DNA of 64,000 nucleotides, taken from Acholoe squamosa. Lineage: Eukaryota; Annelida; Polychaeta; Phyllodocida; Polynoidae. This document shows, one piece after another, positions 30,471 to 41,831 of this stretch. Each line of letters starts with the position of its first letter. Within the stretch, counting starts at the first letter, position 1. Made by a program: the position numbers and the translations under genes. The stretch spans positions 59,065,774-59,129,773 of the forward strand of contig OX439046.1 in assembly GCA_949317995.1 (NCBI GenBank), written 5' to 3'. Under the pieces are notes generated by a model. The model had not been told where the DNA came from and searched no databases. It worked only from the letters and a program-made list of their open reading frames with translations.

Positions 30471-30918
30471 CAAAGGAATCGTGAACAAGGCTGGACCATA
30501 CGACCATGCTTCCACCGCGCCTAGGCCACTAGGCACGGAGAGCGCCAGCGGGTTTCGGTGTAACTGTAAGCTGGACCAGAGCGGGAGAAGCTAGTTAAGT
30601 GTTTCACTCCCAGATGGCGTATGAGTGAAATCCTCGCTCGCTGGTTCTGACATCTGCTCCCAGGTAGCGAGAGTGTTTATATAGATGATCGATTGGCATC
30701 AAAAATAGGGTTTCTTGCATTGGATTTACACCCGAGACTTCGCTATAAATGATAGTTAAAGTTACATATGCATGGTGTGCCTATAAATATACAATTTAGG
30801 CTCTAATGATCAGCTCGGTCAGGTAAAGTCGTTGCAACTCCCGAGTTGGCCGCAACTTTCACTCATGTAGTTTTTTAACATCCGGCCGGCCGGCAAAACG
30901 TGACCTTCCACGAAGCGG

Positions 30919-31001
30919 TTAGAAAAGACCAAGGGGTAGCCCCTGCGGCGGCACTGCTTCTGCTTGACCAACGCGGACCAGCTACCGCGGGGGGGGCCAC
31001 T
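30919..31001 (-). repeat. Left inverted arm of the satellite block
   Basis: TTAGAAAAGACCAAGGGGTAGC (30919-30940) is a perfect 22-base inverse complement of 41791-41812. Patchy similarity continues to GGGGGGCCACT (30991-31001), the inverse of AGTGGCCCCCC (41746-41756). The right arm lies just before the TRMT1L ATG, so this may be an old inverted copy of that promoter region, or the arms may be transposon ends. Confidence 0.65.
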
Positions 31002-31107
31002 CCAAAGAAATATGAAAAGAGTACCGCACAAACAATTAATTCTATACAATTCTCATTTGTCTAAATTTAAAAGCATTACATAAAACAATCAGGACTTGAT
31101 TTAAAGC

Positions 31108-34100
31108 CCCCCCCCCTACCAAAAATTTGGGGCCCTGGTCCAACAGGATGGGCCCACTATAAGATTAGAGGTGGTACACCTAGCCTAGACACTATATGGA
31201 GAGTTCAGGGCTAAGTTTTTCATAGTGGCAAATATTTCGCGGGTCCGGCGGTTATACCTAAATTTTGGGTTACTCGTCTAGAACCCCCCCTACCAAAAAT
31301 TTGGGGCCCTGGTCCAACAGGATGGGCCCACTATAAGATTAGAGGTGGTACACCTAGCCTAGACACTATATGGAGAGTTCAGGGCTAAGTTTTTCATAGT
31401 GGCAAATATTTCGCGGGTCCGGCGGTTATACCTGAATTTTGGGTTACTCGTCTAGAACCCCCCCTACCAAAAATTTGGGGCCCTGGTCCAACAGGATGGG
31501 CCCACTATAAGATTAGAGGTGGTACACCTAGCCTAGACACTATGGAGAGTTCAGGGCTAAGTTTTTCATAGTGGCAAATATTTCGCGGGTCCGGCGGTTA
31601 TACCTGAATTTTGGGTTACTCGTCTAGAACCCCCCCTACCAAAAATTTGGGGCCCTGGTCCAACAGGATGGGCCCACTATAAGATTAGAGGTGGTACACC
31701 TAGCCTAGAAACTATGGAGAGTTCAGGGCTAAGTTTTTCATAGTGGCAAATATTTCGCGGGTCCGGCGGTTATACCTACATTTTGGGTTACTCGTCTAGA
31801 ACCCCCCCTACCAAAAATTTGGGGCCCTGGTCCAACAGGATGGGCCCACTATAAGATTAGAGGTGGTACACCTAGCCTAGACACTATGGAGAGTTCAGGG
31901 CTAAGTTTTTCATAGAGGCAAATATTTCGCGGGTGCGGCGGTTATACCTAAATTTTGGGTTACTCGTCTAGAACCCCCCCTACCAAAAATTTGGGGCCCT
32001 GGTCCAACAGGATGGGCCCACTATAAGATTAGAGGTGGTACACCTAGCCTAGACACTATGGAGAGTTCAGGGCTAAGTTTTTCATAGTGGCAAATATTTC
32101 GCGGGTCCGGCGGTTATACCTAAATTTTGGGTTACTCGTCTAGAACCCCCCCTACCAAAAATTTAGGGCCCTGGTCCAACAGGATGGGCCCACTATAAGA
32201 TTAGAGGTGGTACACCTAGCCTAGACACTATGGAGAGTTCAGGGCTAAGTTTTTCATAGTGGCAAATATTTCGCGGGTCCGGCGGTTATACCTAAATTTT
32301 GGGTTACTCGTCTAGAACCCCCCCTACCAAAAATTTGGGGCCCTGGTCCAACAGGATGGGCCCACTATAAGATTAGAGGTGGTACACCTAGCCTAGACAC
32401 TATGGAGAGTTCAGGGCTAAGTTTTTCATAGTGGCAAATATTTCGCGGGTCCGGCGGTTATACCTACATTTTGGGTTACTCGTCTAGAACCCCCCCTACC
32501 AAAAATTTGGGGCCCTGGTCCAACAGGATGGGCCCACTATAAGATTAGAGGTGGTACACCTAGCCTAGACACTATGGAGAGTTCAGGGCTAAGTTTTTCA
32601 TAGAGGCAAATATTTCGCGGGTCCGGCGGTTATACCTAAATTTTGGGTTACTCGTCTAGAACCCCCCCTACCAAAAATTTGGGGCCCTGGTCCAACAGGA
32701 TGGGCCCACTATAAGATTAGAGGTGGTACACCTAGCCTAGACACTATGGAGAGTTCAGGGCTAAGTTTTTCATAGTGGCAAATATTTCGCGGGTCCGGCG
32801 GTTATACCTAAATTTTGGGTTACTCGTCTAGAACCCCCCCTACCAAAAATTTAGGGCCCTGGTCCAACAGGATGGGCCCACTATAAGATTAGAGGTGGTA
32901 CACCTAGCCTAGACACTATGGAGAGTTCAGGGCTAAGTTTTTCATAGTGGCAAATATTTCGCGGGTCCGGCGGTTATACCTAAATTTTGGGTTACTCGTC
33001 TAGAACCCCCCCTACCAAAAATTTGGGGCCCTGGTCCAACAGGATGGGCCCACTATAAGATTAGAGGTGGTACACCTAGCTTAGACACTATGGAGAGTTC
33101 AGGGCTAAGTTTTTCATAGTGGCAAATATTTCGCGGGTCCGGCGGTTATACCTTAATTTTGGGTTACTCGTCTAGAACCCCCCCTACCAAAAATTTGGGG
33201 CCCTCGTCCAACAGGATGGGCCCACTATAAGATTAGAGGTGGTACACCTAGCCTAGACACTATGGAGAGTTCAGGGCTAAGTTTTTCATAGTGGCAAATA
33301 TTTCGCGGGTCCGGCGGTTATACCTAAATTTTGGGTTACTCGTCTAGAACCCCCCCTACCAAAAATTTGGGGCCCTGGTCCAACAGGATGGGCCGACTAT
33401 AAGATTAGAGGTGGTACACCTAGCCTAGACACTATGGAGAGTTCAGGGCTAAGTTTTTCATAGTGGCAAATATTTCGCGGGTCCGGCGGTTATACCTACA
33501 TTTTGGGTTACTCGTCTAGAACCCCCCCTACCAAAAATTTGGGGCCCTGGTCCAACAGGATGGGCCCACTATAAGATTAGAGGTGGTACACCTAGCCTAG
33601 ACACTATGGAGAGTTCAGGGCTAAGTTTTTCATAGAGGCAAATATTTCACGGGTCCGGCGGTTATACCTAAATTTTGGGTTACTCGTCTAGAACCCCCCC
33701 TACCAAAAATTTGGGGCCCTGGTCCAACAGGATGGGCCCACTATAAGATTAGAGGTGGTACACCTAGCCTAGACACTATGGAGAGTTCAGGGCTAAGTTT
33801 TTCATAGTGGCAAATATTTCGCGGGTCCGGCGGTTATACCTAAATTTTGGGTTACTCGTCTAGAACCCCCCCTACCAAAAATTTAGGGCCCTGGTCCAAC
33901 AGGATGGGCCCACTATAAGATTAGAGGTGGTACACCTAGCCTAGACACTATGGAGAGTTCAGGGCTAAGTTTTTCATAGTGGCAAATATTTCGCGGGTCC
34001 GGCGGTTATACCTAAATTTTGGGTTACTCGTCTAGAACCCCCCCTACCAAAAATTTGGGGCCCTGGTCCAACAGGATGGGCCCACTATAAGATTAGAGGT

Positions 34101-37100
34101 GGTACACCTAGCTTAGACACTATGGAGAGTTCAGGGCTAAGTTTTTCATAGTGGCAAATATTTCGCGGGTCCGGCGGTTATACCTTAATTTTGGGTTACT
34201 CGTCTAGAACCCCCCCTACCAAAAATTTGGGGCCCTGGTCCAACAGGATGGGCCCACTATAAGATTAGAGGTGGTACACCTAGCCTAGACACTATGGAGA
34301 GTTCAGGGCTAAGTTTTTCATAGTGGCAAATATTTCGCGGGTCCGGCGGTTATACCTAAATTTTGGGTTACTCGTCTAGAACCCCCCCAACCAAAAATTT
34401 GGGGCCCTGGTCCAACAGGATGGGCCCACTATAAGATTAGAGGTGGTACACCTAGCCTAGACACTATGGAGAGTTCAGGGCTAAGTTTTTCATAGTGGCA
34501 TATATTTCGCGGGTCCGGCGGTTATACCTAAATTTTGGGTTACTCGTCTAGAACTCCCCCTACCAAAAATTTGGGGCCCTGGTCCAACAGGATGGGCCCA
34601 CTATAAGATTAGAGGTGGTACACCTAGCCTAGACACTATGGAGAGTTCAGGGCTAAGTTTTTCATAGTGGCAGATATTTCGCGGGTCCGGCGGTTATACC
34701 TAAATTTTGGGTTACTCGTCTAGAACCCCCCCTACCAAAAATTTGGGGCCCTGGTCCAACAGGATGGGCCCACTATAAGATTAGAGGTGGTACACCTAGC
34801 CTAGACACTATGGAGAGTTCAGGGCTAAGTTTTTCATAGTGGCAAATATTTCGTGGGTCCGGCGGTTATACCTAAATTTTGGGTTACTCGTCTAGAACCC
34901 CCCCTACCAAAAATTTGGGGCCCTGGTCCAACAGGATGGGCCCACTATAAGATTAGAGGTGGTACACCTAGCTTAGACACTATGGAGAGTTCAGGGCTAA
35001 GTTTTTCATAGTGGCAAATATTTCGCGGGTCCGGCGGTTATACCTTAATTTTGGGTTACTCGTCTAGAACCCCCCCTACCAAAAATTTGGGGCCCTGTTC
35101 CAACAGGATGGGCCCACTATAAGATTAGAGGTGGTACACCTAGCCTAGACACTATGGAGAGTTCAGGGCTAAGTTTTTCATAGTGGCAAATATTTCGCGG
35201 GTCCGGCGGTTATACCTACATTTTGGGTTACTCGTCTAGAACCCCCCCTACCAAAAATTTAGGGCCCTGGTCCAACAGGATGGGCCCACTATAAGATTAG
35301 AGGTGGTACACCTAGCCTAGACACTATGGAGAGTTCAGGGCTAAGTTTTTCATAGAGGCAAATATTTCACGGGTCCGGCGGTTATACCTAAATTTTGGGT
35401 TACTCGTCTAGAACCCCCCCTACCAAAAATTTGGGGCCCTGGTCCAACAGGATGGGCCCACTATAAGATTAGAGGTGGTACACCTAGCCTAGACACTATG
35501 GAGAGTTCAGGGCTAAGTTTTTCATAGTGGCAAATATTTCGCGGGTCCGGCGGTTATACCTTAATTTTGGGTTACTCGTCTAGAACCCCCCCTACCAAAA
35601 ATTTGGGGCCCTGGTCCAACAGGATGGGCCCACTATAAGATTAGAGGTGGTACACCTAGCTTAGACACTATGGAGAGTTCAGGGCTAAGTTTTTCATAGT
35701 GGCAAATATTTCGCGGGTCCGGCGGTTATACCTTAATTTTGGGTTACTCGTCTAGAACCCCCCCTACCAAAAATTTGGGGCCCTGTTCCAACAGGATGGG
35801 CCCACTATAAGATTAGAGGTGGTACACCTAGCCTAGACACTATGGAGAGTTCAGGGCTAAGTTTTTCATAGTGGCAAATATTTCGCGGGTCCGGCGGTTA
35901 TACCTAAATTTTGGGTTACTCGTCTAGAACCCCCCCAACCAAAAATTTGGGGCCCTGGTCCAACAGGATGGGCCCACTATAAGATTAGAGGTGGTACACC
36001 TAGCCTAGACACTATGGAGAGTTCAGGGCTAAGTTTTTCATAGTGGCAAATATTTCGCGGGTCCGGCGGTTATACCTAAATTTTGGGTTACTCGTCTAGA
36101 ACCCCCCCTACCAAAAATTTGGGGCCCTGGTCCAACAGGATGGGCCCACTATAAGATTAGAGGTGGTACACCTAGCTTAGACACTATGGAGAGTTCAGGG
36201 CTAAGTTTTTCATAGTGGCAAATATTTCGCGGGTCCGGCGGTTATACCTTAATTTTGGGTTACTCGTCTAGAACCCCCCCTACCAAAAATTTGGGGCCCT
36301 GGTCCAACAGGATGGGCCCACTATAAGATTAGAGGTGGTACACCTAGCCTAGACACTATGGAGAGTTCAGGGCTAAGTTTTTCATAGTGGCAAATATTTC
36401 GCGGGTCCGGCGGTTATACCTAAATTTTGGGTTACTCGTCTAGAACCCCCCCAACCAAAAATTTGGGGCCCTGGTCCAACAGGATGGGCCCACTATAAGA
36501 TTAGAGGTGGTACAAATAGCCTAGACACTATGGAGAGTTCAGGGCTAAGTTTTTCATAGTGGCATATATTTCGCGGGTCCGGCGGTTATACCTAAATTTT
36601 GGGTTACTCGTCTAGAACTCCCCCTACCAAAAATTTGGGGCCCTGGTCCAACAGGATGGGCCCACTATAAGATTAGAGGTGGTACACCTAGCCTAGACAC
36701 TATGGAGAGTTCAGGGCTAAGTTTTTCATAGTGGCAGATATTTCGCGGGTCCGGCGGTTATACCTAAATTTTGGGTTACTCGTCTAGAACCCCCCCTACC
36801 AAAAATTTGGGGCCCTGGTCCAACAGGATAGGCCCACTATAAGATTAGAGGTGGTACACCTAGCCTAGACACTATGGAGAGTTCAGGGCTAAGTTTTTCA
36901 TAGTGGCAAATATTTCGCGGGTCCGGCGGTTATACCTAAATTTTGGGTTACTCGTCTAGAACCCCCCCAACCAAAAATTTGGGGCCCTGGTCCAACAGGA
37001 TGGGCCCACTATAAGATTAGAGGTGGTACACCTAGCCTAGACACTATGGAGAGTTCAGGGCTAAGTTTTTCATAGTGGCATATATTTCGCGGGTCCGGCG

Positions 37101-37845
37101 GTTATACCTAAATTTTGGGTTACTCGTCTAGAACTCCCCCTACCAAAAATTTGGGGCCCTGGTCCAACAGGATGGGCCCACTATAAGATTAGAGGTGGTA
37201 CACCTAGCCTAGACACTATGGAGAGTTCAGGGCTAAGTTTTTCATAGTGGCAGATATTTCGCGGGTCCGGCGGTTATACCTAAATTTTGGGTTACTCGTC
37301 TAGAACCCCCCCTACCAAAAATTTGGGGCCCTGGTCCAACAGGATAGGCCCACTATAAGATTAGAGGTGGTACACCTAGCCTAGACACTATGGAGAGTTC
37401 AGGGCTAAGTTTTTCATAGTGGCAAATATTTCGCGGGTCCGGCGGTTATACCTAAATTTTGGGTTACTCGTCTAGAACCCCCCCTACCAAAAATTTGGGG
37501 CCCTGGTCCAACAGGATGGGCCCACTATAAGATTAGAGGTGGTACACTAGCCTAGACCCTATGGAGAGTTCAGGGCTGAGTTTTTCATAGTGGCAAATAT
37601 TTTGCGGGTCCGGTGCTTATCCCTAAATTTTGGGTTACTCATCTAGAGCCCCCCCTACCAAAAATTTGGGGCCCTGGTCCAACAGGATGGGCCCACTATA
37701 AGGTTAGAGGTGGTACACCTAGCCTAGACCCTATGGAGAGTTCAGGGCTGAGTTTTTCATAGTGGCAAATATTTCGCGGGTCCGTGCTTATCCCTAAATT
37801 TTGGGTTACTCATCTAGAGCCCCCCCTACCAAAAATTTGGGGGGG
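31108..37845 (+). repeat. Satellite array, forward orientation: about 39 monomers of 172 bp
   Basis: The landmark TCTAGAACCCCCCCTACC recurs every 172 bases (31455, 31627, 31799 and so on; the first unit is 174). Monomers are almost identical, differing at a few diagnostic sites. Shared variants recur at multiples of 172: the CATAGAGGC variant at 31911, 32599, 33631 and 35351 (spacings 688, 1032, 1720); GAACTCCCCC at 34551, 36615 and 37131 (2064, 516). This indicates higher-order repeats made by unequal exchange. All six frames are blocked in each unit. The last two or three monomers before the turn are more diverged. Confidence 0.97.
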
Positions 37846-40800
37846 CTCTATAAGAGTATCCCAAAATTTGGGGATCACAGCCGGACCCCCTAAATATTAG
37901 CGACTATGAAAAACTCAGCCCTGAATTCTCCATAGGGGCTAGGCTAGGTGTACCACCTCTAATCTTATAGTGGGCCCATGCTATTAGACCAGGGCTACAA
38001 ATCTTTGGTAGGGGGGGGTCTAGACGAGTAACCCTAAGTTTAGGGATCACAGCTGGACCCCGAAATATTTGCGACTATGAAAAACTCAGCCCTGAACTCT
38101 CCATAGAGGCTAGGCTAGGTGTCCCACCTCTAATCTTATAGTGGGCCCATCCTATTGGACCAGGGCACCAAATTTTTGGTAGGGGGGCTCTATACGAGTA
38201 TTCCAAAATTTAGGGACCACTGCCAGACCTCCGTAATATGTGCGACTATAAAAATCTCAGCCCTGAACTATCCATAGGGGATAGGCTAGGTGTACCACCT
38301 CTAATCTTATAGTGGGCCCATCCTATTAGACATGGGCTACAAATCTTTGGTAGGGGGGGTCTAGAACAGTAACCTAAAGTTTAGGGATCACAGCCGGAAC
38401 CCCGAAATATTTGCGACTATGAAAAACTCAGCCATAAACTCTCCATAGAAGCTAGGCTAGGTGTCCCACCTCTAATCTTATAGTGGGCCCATCCTATTGG
38501 ACCAGGGCACCAAATTTTTGGTAGGGGGGATCTATACGAGTATTCCAAAATTTAGGGACCACTGCCAGACCTCCGTAATATGTGCGACTATAAAAAACTC
38601 AGCCCTGAACTATCCATAGGGTCTAGGCTAGGTGTACCACCTCTAATCTTATAGTGGGCCCATCCTGTTGGACCAGGGCCCCAAATTTTTGGTAGGGGGG
38701 GCTCTATATGAGTATCCCAAAATTTAGGGATCACCGCCGGATCCCCTAAATATGTACGACTATAAAAAACTCAGCCCTCAACTTACCATAAGGCCCTTAC
38801 TAGGTCTATTACCTCTAACCCTATGTTGGGCCCATCCCATGGGACCAGGGCCCCAAATTTTTTTAGGGGGGGCTCTAGACAAAGATCCCTAAATTTAGGG
38901 ATCACTGCCGGACCCCCGAAATATGTGTGACTAAAAAACTCAGCCCTGAACTCTGCATAGGGGCTAGACTAGGTGTACCATCTCTAATCTAGAAGCTTAT
39001 AGTGGGCCCATCCTATTGGACCAGGGCCCCAAATTTTTGGTAGGGGCTGATCTAGACGAGTATCCCAAAATTTATGAATACTGCTAGACCCCCGAAATAT
39101 TTACGACTATGAAAAACTCAGCCCTGAACTCTCCATAGGGTCTAGGCTAGGTGTCCCACCTCTAATCTTATAGTGGGCCCATCCTATTAGACATGGGCTA
39201 CAAATCTTTGGTAGGGGGGGTGTAGACGAGTAACCCAAAGTTTAGGGATCACAGCCAGAACCCCGAAATTTTTGAGACTATGAAAAACTCAGCCCTGAAC
39301 TCTCCATAGAGGCTAGGCTAGGTGTCCCACCTCTAATCTTATAGTGGGCCCATCCTATTGAACCAGGGCACCAAATTTTTGGTAGGGGGGCTCTATACGA
39401 GTATTCCAAAATTTAGGGACCACTGCCAGACCTCCGTAATATGTGCGACTATAAAAAACTCAGCCCTGAAATATCCATAGGGGCTAGGCTAGGTGTACCA
39501 CCTCTAATCTTATAGTGGGCCCATCCTGTTGGACCAGGGCCCCAAATTTTTGGTAGGGGGGGCTCTATATGAGTATTCCAAAATTTAGGGATCACCGCCG
39601 GACCCCCTAAATATTAGCGACTATACAAAACTCAGCCTTGAACTCTCCATAGAGGCTAGGCTTGGTACCGCCTCTAATCTTATAGTGGGCCCATCCTGTT
39701 GGACCAGGGCCCCAAATTTTTGTGGGGGGGACTCTATATGAGTATCCCAAAATTTAGGGATCACTGCCGGACCCCCGAAATATATTTGCGACTATAAAAA
39801 ACTCAGCCCTCAACTAACCATAAGGCCCTGACTAGGTCTATCAACTCTAACCCTATGTTGGGCCCATCCCATTGGACCAGGGCCCCAAATTTTTGGTAGG
39901 GGGGCTCTATATGAGTATCCCAATATTTAGGGATCACCGCCGGACCCCCGAAATATGTGCGACTATAAAAAACTCAGCCCTCAACTTACCACAAGGCCCT
40001 GACTAGGTCTATCAACTCTAACCCTATGTTGGGCCCATCCCATTGGACCAGGGCCCCAAATTTTTGGTAGGGGGGGCTCTATACGAGTATCCCAAAATTT
40101 GGGGATCACCACCGGACCCCCTAAATATTAGCGACTATACAAATCTCAGCCTTGAACTCTCCATAGAGGCTAGGCTAGGTGTACCACCTCTAATCTTATA
40201 GTGGGCCCATCCTGTTAGACCAGGGCCCCAAATATTTGGTAGGGGGGGCTCTAGACAAATAACCCGAAATTCAGGGATCACCGCCGGACCCCGGAAATAT
40301 TTGCGACTATGAAAAACTCAGCCCTGAACTCTCCATAGGGGCTGGGCTAGGTGTACCACTTCTAATCTTATAGTGGGCCCATCCTATTAGACCAGGGCTC
40401 CAAATTTTTGGTAGGGGCTGCTCTAGACGAATATCCCAAAGTTTAGGGATCACAGCGGGACCCCCTAAATATGTGCGACTATGAAAAACTCAGCCCTGAA
40501 CTCTCCATAGGGGCTAGGCTAGGCGTACCACCTCTAATCTTATAGTGGGCCCATCCTATTGGACCAGGGCAACAATTTTTTGGTAGGGGGGCTCTATACA
40601 AGTCTCCCAAAATTTGGGGATCACCGCCGGACCCCCTAAACATTTGCGACTATAAAAAACTCAGCCCTCAACTTACCATAAGGCCCTGACTAGGTCTATC
40701 ACCTCTAACCCTATGTTGGGCCCATCCCATGGGACCAGGGCCCCAAATTTTTTTAGGGGGGGCTCTAGACAAAGATCCCTAAATTTAGGGATCACTGCCG

Positions 40801-41662
40801 GACCCCCGAAATATGTGTGACTAAAAAACTCAGCCCTGAAATCTGCATAGGGGCTAGACTAGGTGTACCACCTCTAATCTAGAAGCTTATAGTGGGCCCA
40901 TCCTATTGGACCAGGGCCCCAAATTTTTGGTAGGGGCTGATCTAGACGAGTATCCCAAAATTTAGGGATCACTGCTAGACCCCCGAAATATTTGCGACTA
41001 TGAAAAACTCAGCCCTGAACTCTCCATAGGGTCTAGGCTAGGTGTACCACCTCTAATCTTATAGTGGGCCCATCCTGTTTGACCAGGACCCCAAATTTTT
41101 GGTAGGGGGGCTCTAGACGAGTAACCCAAAATTTAGGGATCACTGCTAGACCCCCGAAATATTTGCGACTATGAAAAACTCAGCCCTGAACTCTCCATAG
41201 GGTCTAGGCTAGGTGTACCACCTCTAATCTTATAGTGGGCCCATCCTGTTGGACCAGGACCCCAAATTTTTGGTAGGGGGGCTCTAGACGAGTAACCCAA
41301 AATTTAGGGATCACTGCTAGACCCCCGAAATATTTGCGACTATGAAAAACTCAGCCCTGAACTCTCCATAGGGTCTAGGCTAGGTGTACCTCTAATCTTA
41401 TAGTGGGCCCATCCTGTTGGACCAGGACCCCAAATTTTTGGTAGGGGGGCTCTAGACGAGTAACCCAAAATTTAGGGATCACCATCGGACCCCCGAAATA
41501 TTTGCAACTATAAAATACTCAGCCCTGAATTCTTCATAATTAAGGGCTAGGCTAGGCCTAGGTGTCCCACCTGTAATCTTATAGTCGGCCCATCCTATTG
41601 GACAAGGGCCCTAAATTTTTGTCAGAGGGGCTCTATATAAGTATCCCAAATTTCTGCCCCCC
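37846..41662 (-). repeat. Satellite array, inverted orientation: about 21 diverged monomers
   Basis: The same monomer on the opposite strand (GTGGGCCCATCCT, CCAAATTTTTGGTAGGGGGG, GAAAAACTCAGCCCTGAACT). Units vary from about 168 to 190 bases with many substitutions and small insertions such as AGAAGC. A 1,890-bp higher-order duplication is visible (landmarks at 38991/40881 and 38791/40681). The last three units before 41500 are again similar to one another. The turn is at about 37836-37850, where CCAAAAATTTGGGGGGGCTC joins the two orientations. Confidence 0.95.
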
Positions 41663-41668
41663 CCCCCC

Positions 41669-41719
41669 TAAACCCACCAGCCGCCTTCTCCCTGTTATTA
41701 AAAAATGATCACTTCCTTA
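41669..41719 (+). repeat. Dispersed short repeat, copy 2
   Basis: AAACCCACCAGC...TTAAAAAATGATCACTTCC, matching the inverse of 2578-2621. It begins exactly where the satellite homology ends. Confidence 0.6.
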
Positions 41720-41745
41720 TGATGTAGCCTATTGACCAAGTGGTG

Positions 41746-41812
41746 AGTGGCCCCCCTCGTCCACCGCACCGTTCGAGCGGCGCAGTGAATGCTACCCCTT
41801 GGTCTTTTCTAA
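41746..41812 (+). repeat. Right inverted arm of the satellite block / TRMT1L 5' flank
   Basis: Contains GCTACCCCTTGGTCTTTTC (41791-41812 in full), the perfect inverse of the left arm. It ends 19 bases before the TRMT1L ATG and so must lie in its 5' UTR or core promoter. Confidence 0.65.
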
Positions 41813-41831
41813 ACTCCATCGTTTTTCCACG

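Noticed and set aside
30819..31049. Minus-strand 76-codon ORF at the left arm
   Set aside because: Its YPLVFS stretch is mirrored in the TRMT1L 5' flank only because of the inverted DNA repeat; no domain and no splice sites.
31108..41662. CRISPR array or centromere
   Set aside because: Repeats are contiguous without unique spacers, and the genome is eukaryotic. Sixty monomers next to a gene are far too few to claim a centromere.
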